Of a DNA stretch of 33,347 nucleotides, positions 28,201-33,347 are shown piece by piece. The notes below the pieces were generated by a model, which was not told where the DNA came from, ran no database searches, and saw nothing but the letters and a program-made list of their open reading frames with translations. Numbering within the stretch: position 1 is the stretch's first letter; each line of letters opens with the position of its first letter. A program made the position numbers and the translations under genes. The stretch covers positions 1 through 33,347 of the forward strand of contig JWZX01002376.1 in the NCBI GenBank assembly GCA_001275005.1, given 5' to 3'. The DNA is from Chrysochromulina tobinii (lineage: Eukaryota; Haptophyta; Prymnesiales; Chrysochromulinaceae).

Positions 28201-28393
28201 GCGCAAACTCATCAAGAAGCCGAAGCCCAAACCGCCCAAAGTCAAGCCCAACGCCACGAGCACCAACGAGACCGAAACGAATGGCACAGCGTCCGACGGG
28301 GCGTCGTCAGCGGGCACAGGTGCAGGCGATGCCAGCGACGGCGACGCAACGGCTCAGGGAGATGAGGAGCTCCCGGCTCACGACGAGCTGTGA
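25284..28393 (+). CDS. HYOU1: ER lumenal Hsp110-type chaperone (Grp170/HYOU1/Lhs1), 3 exons, HDEL C-terminus
   Basis: Large Hsp70 relative of the endoplasmic reticulum; known members act as nucleotide-exchange factor for BiP and as holdase. Exons 25284-25385, 25684-25901 and 25993-28393, split by GT-AG introns of 298 and 91 nt, give 906 residues. Signal peptide VAVALLLATTTSG precedes AVIGIDFGARFLK (phosphate-1 loop, with the Thr of classic Hsp70 replaced, as in Grp170). FLDLGASSYKVSVV is the phosphate-2 loop and VEVVGGATRIPQ the adenosine motif. ITVPHFFGHTERIAL and LLHESTAFAF are also typical. Acidic linkers rich in N-x-T sites split the substrate-binding part. A C-terminal helical domain is followed by a Lys/Pro-rich segment, and the protein ends in HDEL, the ER-retrieval signal. 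Signal peptide and HDEL together make ER residence secure. An upstream in-frame Met (25272) is possible. Confidence 0.95.
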
Positions 28394-28896
28394 TCGGCCC
28401 TTCACTGTGCGAGACTGCGCCTTTGAGAACAAAAAGGTCCACGGATGAAAGCCACGCGCGAAGAGATGGACGATGATGAAATGCATGTGACCGACACGGC
28501 TGGGACTGCCAAGGTTGCGTGCGTTTGCGTGGAAGCTGCAGCATACAGAAGCAAGGTGGCCGCGGCGCCGATCACCGCAGTGTGCAACGCGTTGAGTCTA
28601 CGTTGAGAGCATGTGACTGTGTGTTCCTATACGCCTTTGCGCTTTGGTAATGCGATGATTAAGTCGAAGATTTTGGTGTGCGTTGTGCGCGTCCGACGAC
28701 GAGTGTAACCTCGTAACGTAACGGGTTCGCCAAGCGGCGTATACAAGCGTCCAGACCGCGCGCGTGACCCTGACCGCAGCGCGTTATCGGCCCTGAAGCC
28801 TCGATAAGTGATATCCCGGTTACCGCGTCGTGTAACGAATGCGGCGATCGGTGCGCGTCGTGTACCTCTGCTACGCTGCTCGGGACCCGGCGGCGG

Positions 28897-29080
28897 GCGC
28901 GAGATTATTAATTTATGACCTTGGAGGGGAGGGTTACACTTCGCAACACTGAGGTCATTTTTACCCTATGGCGGTTTCAACATAGCTATGTTGAAACACC
29001 ATAGCGCATACTTAGGGTAACATACCTGAGTGTTGAAAGTATCCCTGTTTCCCTCCCCCAAAGAATGTCAAAATCTCACC
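28897..29080. mobile_element. Fold-back miniature element A
   Basis: About 185 bp that folds on itself. The centre is a 24-bp perfect palindrome (GTTTCAACATAG and its complement, 28974-28997). It is flanked by paired CTATGG/CCATAG, TACCCTA/TAGGGTA, AACACTGAGGT/ACCTGAGTGTT, then GGGGAGGG/CCCTCCCC, and GCGCGAGATT...GACCTTGG against CCAAAGAATGTCAAAATCTC at the tips. No coding capacity. Confidence 0.75.
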
Positions 29081-29104
29081 TCGGGCCCCATGGGGGCGCG
29101 TCGA

Positions 29105-29214
29105 GGGGCGCGCGAGATTTTGACCTTGGTGGACCATAGAGGCAGACCATAGGGTAATTACCTGAGCGGTGTTGAAACCCTCCCCCAAGCGCCAAGGTCA
29201 AAATCTCGCGCCCC
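29105..29214. mobile_element. Fold-back miniature element B
   Basis: A 110-bp element with near-perfect ~23-bp inverted ends: GGGGCGCGCGAGATTTTGAC-CTTGG on the left and CCAAGGTCAAAATCTCGCGC-CCC on the right, differing by one CG. The interior (ACCATAGGGTAATTACCTGA, GTTGAAACCCTCCCCC) matches the right half of element A, so B looks like an internally deleted relative. Confidence 0.75.
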
Positions 29215-29233
29215 ACACTTCTTCGACGCCCCA

Positions 29234-29309
29234 CTATGTTGAAACACCGATAGCTGGGTATAAAATGTGTAAATATTATCTGAGTGATGAAACCCAGCCT
29301 GTTTCAACA
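29234..29309. mobile_element. Fold-back fragment C
   Basis: TATGTTGAAACACCGATAGC with the GCTGGGT/ACCCAGC and GTTGAAAC/GTTTCAAC pairs, plus ATCTGAGTGATGAAACCC. The order of blocks is that of the centre and right half of element A, but the outer GAGATTTTGACC tips are missing. Confidence 0.6.
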
Positions 29310-30156
29310 AAGTGGTACGTCCGCGCCGGACCAACGCCGGACCTACGTCCGTTAGAGCGGGCGACTCTGCATCTCCGGTGGATCCGGGCTAGATCCGGGC
29401 GGTGCCGAGAAGGTGCCGAGCGGGATAATGGCGAGCTGCGTGGTGAGCTTCACCATCGCGGAGGCAATATTTGCTTGAGGTTTGCGAGTTGAGGTGGCCG
29501 AGGAAGAGGACCAGGAAATGCTTCACGAGGTCGCACGCGCAGCCAGCGGGCAGCGCACGCCGAGAGAGAGCGGCTCCGGCTGCCCGTGAGCTCGTGCCCG
29601 GGGGCTCCTCCTGGCCGAGGTCACGGCGGGGGAGAGACCGGGGAACCGGGGCGGGGAGTTGACAGTTGTGCACTTTGTGCCCGCGGGGCCAGGGCGCGGG
29701 GCGTGGCGGACGCGGGACGGCACCGGTGGGTTTCGCGTCGTGCGTTCGGCACGTCCGCGGCCACGGGCCACCGCGGACGGCAGAAACGCCGGTCGGCGGT
29801 CCCGCGCCGCCGCGTTCTTTGCTTTTGCCGTGGTCTAGGCGTCTAGCGTCTCGGCCCGGTTTATTAACCGCCCAAACCGCGCCGACGCACGGATATCCGG
29901 GCGCGATTGCGGCGTTGGGATTGCGGATACGGCACGCGGCGAGACGCGTACGGGCCGCGCTTTCGTTACGGGCAGGGGGCGGGGGGGTCGACCCGGGGGG
30001 TGGTGGGGGGAAATACCCTCTGCAGCTCCGCAAGCCACGTAGTATAACGTACGCACCCACGACCCCCGCGCTACCCCCGCGCCCAAAAGAAGGGACCTAT
30101 TAACGCCCGCTTGACGTGGCACACCCGATCACTACGGGCTTTGCCCATCAACAGGA

Positions 30157-32575
30157 TCAGTTCGGCCTGCTGCCGCCTCCGCGGCTCTTGCCGGCACCTC
30201 TGCCTTCGCCACGCACGTGTCCGGGCCCATGGCTCTTGCTGCTACCACCTCGCCCCCCTCTGCCACCGCCTTTGCTGCCTGCACCACTGTAGGACGTGGG
30301 CGGAGATGCATCAGTGCCCATTGAACCCGTTGTAGGGTCGACCACCCCTTTGGCAAAGTAGGGGATTGAACCCGTTGCAGGGTCGACCACCCCTTTGGCA
30401 AAGTAGGGGAGGTCGCCGTCTTTGTGTGCAGCTGGGGCACTGGCGTCACCGGCAAGACCTTGCGCGTGTGCCACAGCATACGCCGCAGCCGGCACCGGTT
30501 GTGCCTGCTGCGTGTGCGGCTCGAGGGGCAGCGGAAACCCAGATGCCACATGCAGAACCTGATCGACAGACAACGGCAGTGGTAACTGAAGGCGTGGAGC
30601 TGCTGATGAAGCAGGAGGCCACGGAGCGACGCCACCAGCAGTCGCCAGCGGCACTTCCATATGGACGGCGAGGGCAGAGCCTTCATCTGATCCTGCCCCG
30701 GGCATTGCAGCGTCACATATGGAAGGCAAGATGTGGGCAAGGCGAGGGGCGCATGAGGAGATTGAGGTAGAGCAGCCGCATCCGCCGATATATCCTGGCA
30801 AAGGGAACACGCCTGCGCTTACGAAAGAAGGGATGAGACGCCGAGTCAGCATACGAGGTTCCGAAATTGGGAGGCGGGAAATCCGGCTCGTGTGCACCTG
30901 GGAGATGGAGTGGCAGGCTGCGAGCTGCGCTTCCATCACTCTGATAGAGCGATGACTGTATGGAAGATGAAAGCGCCGTCAGCGAAGGCAATTGATGGTT
31001 TGACGCTTCAGTCGGCGAGCAAAACTGTAAAACCGAGGGCGGCGGCAATGGCAGAAGCGCGGGGCCCGGCTCATCCAGCCCGAGCGATGCAAGTACGTTC
31101 GAGAGCGGTGACGGACAGGACAGAGTTGCGCTGGCTGTATGCGAGTCTGCACGAGAACCGGTGGCGGCAAAGTGTCCGTGCATCGCATGCAAAGAGGAGC
31201 TGAACGGTTGGCGATAGGCATCCCTTGTTTCGTTGTCATATCGACTGCTCCCGTCACCTAATGGCGCCGCAGCAACGGTCCGAGTGCTGTGCTGCAACGG
31301 CTTCACGAACGACTCACAGTCTCCAGAGCTGCCATAGTCCGCACAGGCCAGCATATGATTCAAGGCGCGGTTGCCGCCGCCCTGGGTCTCATGCGGATTC
31401 ATATGAACCGTACCGGTGTGATGAGTGCCGGCGCAGCGGGCTTGCTGGGCGAATGGCAGCAGGTTCGAATACGAGACGCTCTGCGACGGCGCGTGGTTCG
31501 CATGCAAATGGCAACTACTGACCGGGGGCAGCGGCCATGGCATCATATCAAGCCCTGCACCAGCTTGAGCCGCTCCCATGCTCATGCCTGCCTGCGACGG
31601 CAGCAGATAGGGAAGCGGTGGTGGTGGTGTCCTCATCGATGTCGATGACTGTGGCGGCGGCGGTAACGGCGGCGGTGGCCGTGGCGGCGGTGGCGGGACT
31701 GGTACAAAGACGCCGAGCATTTCGGGTGCGTGCGGCGCGTGCAGCTGTGGCTGCCCGACAGCGCCGCCGAGAGGAGCGACGAACTGATGGTGACACGGTT
31801 GATAAGCCGCCGTAGGCGGCGACGGGAACGGCGCGTACATGGGCGGATGCGACTGCTGGTAAGGATAAAACGGTGGCATGGGCGGCTGGGCGGGTGGCAC
31901 CCATCGAACGGCGCTGCGGTTGTAGTCCGGATCGAATCCTGCTTTGCCCTGCAGCTCATGGCGATTCTCGGCGCGCACCACCTTCTTGCCCTTCTTGCCG
32001 TTGGAGCCACCGGCTGCCGTGCAGCTACTCCCGGAACCAGCACTGGAACCGTGTGGAGCACTGGCGGCGCATGGACAGCTGCTGACGTCGCTACTTCCGC
32101 CGCAGTCGCACACCCTGTCGATGCCGCCAGGAGCACCGGCTCCACCACCTGCGCTCACACCATGCTCGAAACCACGCAGCGCCAGGGCAGCCGCAGCCGC
32201 AGCCGCAGCCGCTGCCGCTGCCGGAGCCGCTGCCGCTGCCGCTGAATTCGCAGTAGGCTCCGGTGCTGGCGCTGGCACGACTGGTGATGAGTCGTCACCC
32301 TCGACGGCGTCACTTCCGAAGATGCGCGCCTTGGCCACAGCGTACGCGTTCGCGCGCTGCCGTAAGCGAGTCGCTTCCTCTTCGGCGCTGTGCTTCGGCG
32401 GCGGCGCCTTTGCAGACCCGGGAGCGCTCTGCGGACGCACGAGCATCTTGACCTTCTCCGCTGCGATCTTCGTCGGTGCCGATTCATCGACTCCTACTGG
32501 CACCATCCTTGTCACGCAGGAGGTCACGCAGCGGCAGACCACGGCGTTTTCCCCACATGATGGAATAGAAGTCAC
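30157..32575 (-). CDS. SUZ-domain RNA-binding-type protein with RG-rich C-terminus, 2 exons
   Basis: Exon 1 is 32575-30823 and exon 2 is 30692-30157. The 130-nt intron (30822-30693, donor GTAAGC, acceptor GGCAG, phase 1) joins the two frames with no stop, total 762 residues. Near the N-terminus KVKMLVRPQSAP and EEEATRLRQRANAYAVAKAR-IFG match the SUZ domain, an RNA-binding motif of R3H-type and related mRNA regulators. A poly-Ala tract and long Pro/Ser/Gln-rich disorder follow, with polyproline runs. The C-terminus, GGGRGGRGG...GPGHVRGEGRGAG, resembles the SUZ-C motif found at the ends of SUZ proteins. No R3H domain is seen. The N-terminal 25 residues look unlike a conserved start, so an upstream exon is possible, but it would overlap the divergent plus-strand gene. 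Probable role in cytoplasmic mRNA control. Confidence 0.78.
30320..30409. repeat. 45-bp in-frame tandem duplication in the SUZ-domain gene
   Basis: Two copies (30320-30364, 30365-30409) starting ATTGAACCCGTTG and differing at one base (T or C at position 14). They encode two 15-residue units of PYFAKGVVDP(A/T)TGSI/M type. Confidence 0.92.
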
Positions 32576-32682
32576 GGACTCGCTTCTGAAACTCCGTTAA
32601 CGCTCGCGAAAACCCCTGTTGTACATGTACATGGCCACGTTTGGAAAACAAATGCACACACGTGGGGTGTGTCTTTTTTCTG

Positions 32683-33347
32683 ATGTGTGCGTCATGGAAA
32701 GTCACAAACTATGAGGATTATCGTTTTCTCTCGTTGCATGCAGAAGCTCGCATTTCCATCGACCGCACGATGGTGAACACCAACCCGTGTACAGGCGGAT
32801 GCGGCCGCATGCTCACCTTCGTTGGATGCTACTGCAAGTTCTGTTCCAAGGAGCTTGGCGTGCCATGCGATCCCGAGGGGAAGAGGAAGGCCTACAACGA
32901 CAAGTCGAACCCCATCCACAATCCATTCAACAACCCCAAGAACAGCCTCGTTAGGCTCGACGCGCGGCGCGCAGACACACGCGCTTCGACGGCGGCGCTC
33001 CCTAACCTTTCGAACATCTTGCGGTACTCCGATGAGTACCTTCGTGCGTGCGTCGCGATGGCCTTCCGCCGCCCAGAGGTCATGGAGATCTGGGCGGCGG
33101 GCTCGTTCTACTTCACCTACATATTCTTCTGGACGTGCGAATGCGGGCGGCGGGCGACTACGAAGCAGCTGAAATCAGCTGAGCGTATGGAGTCGACCAA
33201 TGCCATGCGCCGTACCGAAAACCCGCTGCTCGTGGTGCCCAACCCTGCCTGGGGCGGGGTGCCGCGCAAACTCGTTCACAGTGACATTCACTTTCAAGGA
33301 TCGCCTGCAGTGATCCTGCGGCTGGCGATCGGCCTCTGCGTTGACGA
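32683..33347 (+). CDS. Unrecognised Cys-containing protein, 5' part only (runs off the window)
   Basis: A plus-strand frame opens at ATG 32683 and stays open to the window edge: 221 codons plus two bases, with no stop. It reads like real protein: varied composition, aromatic segments (SWKVTNYEDYRFLSLHAEAR; SFYFTYIFFWTCECG) and clustered cysteines. Cys36, 40, 49, 51, 54 and 62, then a later CEC pair, could bind zinc. I do not recognise the family and assign no function. The frame is open for about 90 bases before this ATG without another Met, so 32683 is the first possible start; Met30 (32770), just before the Cys cluster, is an alternative. It is divergent from the SUZ-domain gene, 107 bp away. 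Confidence 0.65.
   Translation, partial: MCASWKVTNYEDYRFLSLHAEARISIDRTMVNTNPCTGGCGRMLTFVGCYCKFCSKELGVPCDPEGKRKAYNDKSNPIHNPFNNPKNSLVRLDARRADTRASTAALPNLSNILRYSDEYLRACVAMAFRRPEVMEIWAAGSFYFTYIFFWTCECGRRATTKQLKSAERMESTNAMRRTENPLLVVPNPAWGGVPRKLVHSDIHFQGSPAVILRLAIGLCVD

Larger units (their letters stand above)
28394..30156. other. Gene-poor 1.8-kb stretch with fold-back elements
   Basis: Between the convergent Grp170 and SUZ-domain genes. 28900-29320 holds three related fold-back elements (listed separately). 29660-30100 is very GC-rich with G-runs near 29978-30010. Long frames on both strands there lack recognisable domains and I regard them as compositional. I see no tRNA or rRNA. Confidence 0.55.

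Noticed and set aside
29389-30060. Minus-strand frame and a nearby short peptide (MVKLTTQLAIIPLGTF) recalling the first helix of VMA21-type proteins
   Set aside because: The similarity covers about 16 residues, no second helix or splice partner can be found, and the region is GC-biased with many chance frames.
31465-31490. GGTTCGAATAC as a tRNA T-loop
   Set aside because: No acceptor stem, D-arm or anticodon arm at the proper distances; it lies inside SUZ-gene coding sequence.
32484-32705. Upstream minus-strand frame as an R3H-containing first exon of the SUZ gene
   Set aside because: No R3H signature is visible, no convincing splice pair links it, and it overlaps the start of the divergent plus-strand gene.

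Overview
This is nuclear DNA of a eukaryotic, GC-rich microbe, most likely a flagellated microalga. I infer this from three things: spliceosomal GT-AG introns that rejoin conserved protein domains exactly; eukaryote-only genes (RFC4, SNAPC1, AP-2 sigma, POC1, an ER Hsp70 ending in HDEL); and centriole and flagellum-type genes. A haptophyte or a GC-rich stramenopile alga would fit, but nothing seen here fixes the lineage. The gene density, few and mostly short introns (68 to about 300 nt) and mixed gene order are typical of such genomes.

Layout. 0.3-3.1 kb: RFC4 and succinate-semialdehyde dehydrogenase, both on the minus strand. 3.2-7.8 kb: three plus-strand genes, a WW-WW-BAR-SH3 protein (2 exons), an EF-hand-like protein and a SNAPC1/SNAP43 homologue. 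8.4-15.1 kb: two minus-strand genes, POC1 (2 exons) and a large filamin-repeat protein with a degenerate EF-hand-like N-terminus. 15.2-17.4 kb: a 2.2-kb element with terminal inverted repeats, arrays of ~22-bp subterminal repeats and a long internal inverted repeat. 17.5-18.1 kb: a small unknown plus-strand gene with a PGPGFY motif. 18.2-24.6 kb: three minus-strand genes, a kelch + 21-EGF membrane protein (3 exons), AP-2 sigma (2 exons) and an FkbM-type methyltransferase. 25.3-28.4 kb: an ER lumenal Hsp110/Grp170 chaperone on the plus strand (3 exons). 28.4-30.2 kb: a gene-free stretch with a cluster of related fold-back miniature elements. 30.2-32.6 kb: a SUZ-domain RNA-binding-type protein on the minus strand (2 exons). 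32.7 kb to the end: the start of an unrecognised Cys-containing protein on the plus strand, running off the window.

The most striking signal is in the kelch-EGF gene. Its two introns (68 and 74 nt, only 220 nt apart) carry the same ~46-nt sequence, differing only in a C-run length and two extra bases. Each is bounded by a perfect 22-23 nt direct repeat of the local, unrelated coding sequence. In each case the duplicated host sequence supplies the 5' GT and the shared sequence supplies the 3' AG. This is the signature of an introner: an intron created by insertion of a mobile sequence. The target duplication is far longer than in the introners best known to me.

The genes do not form one pathway. 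Shared themes are DNA replication (RFC4), snRNA transcription (SNAPC1), membrane traffic and curvature (AP-2 sigma, BAR protein), the secretory route (Hsp110, kelch-EGF receptor) and centriole/axoneme-type proteins (POC1, possibly the filamin-repeat, EF-hand-like and PGPGFY proteins).
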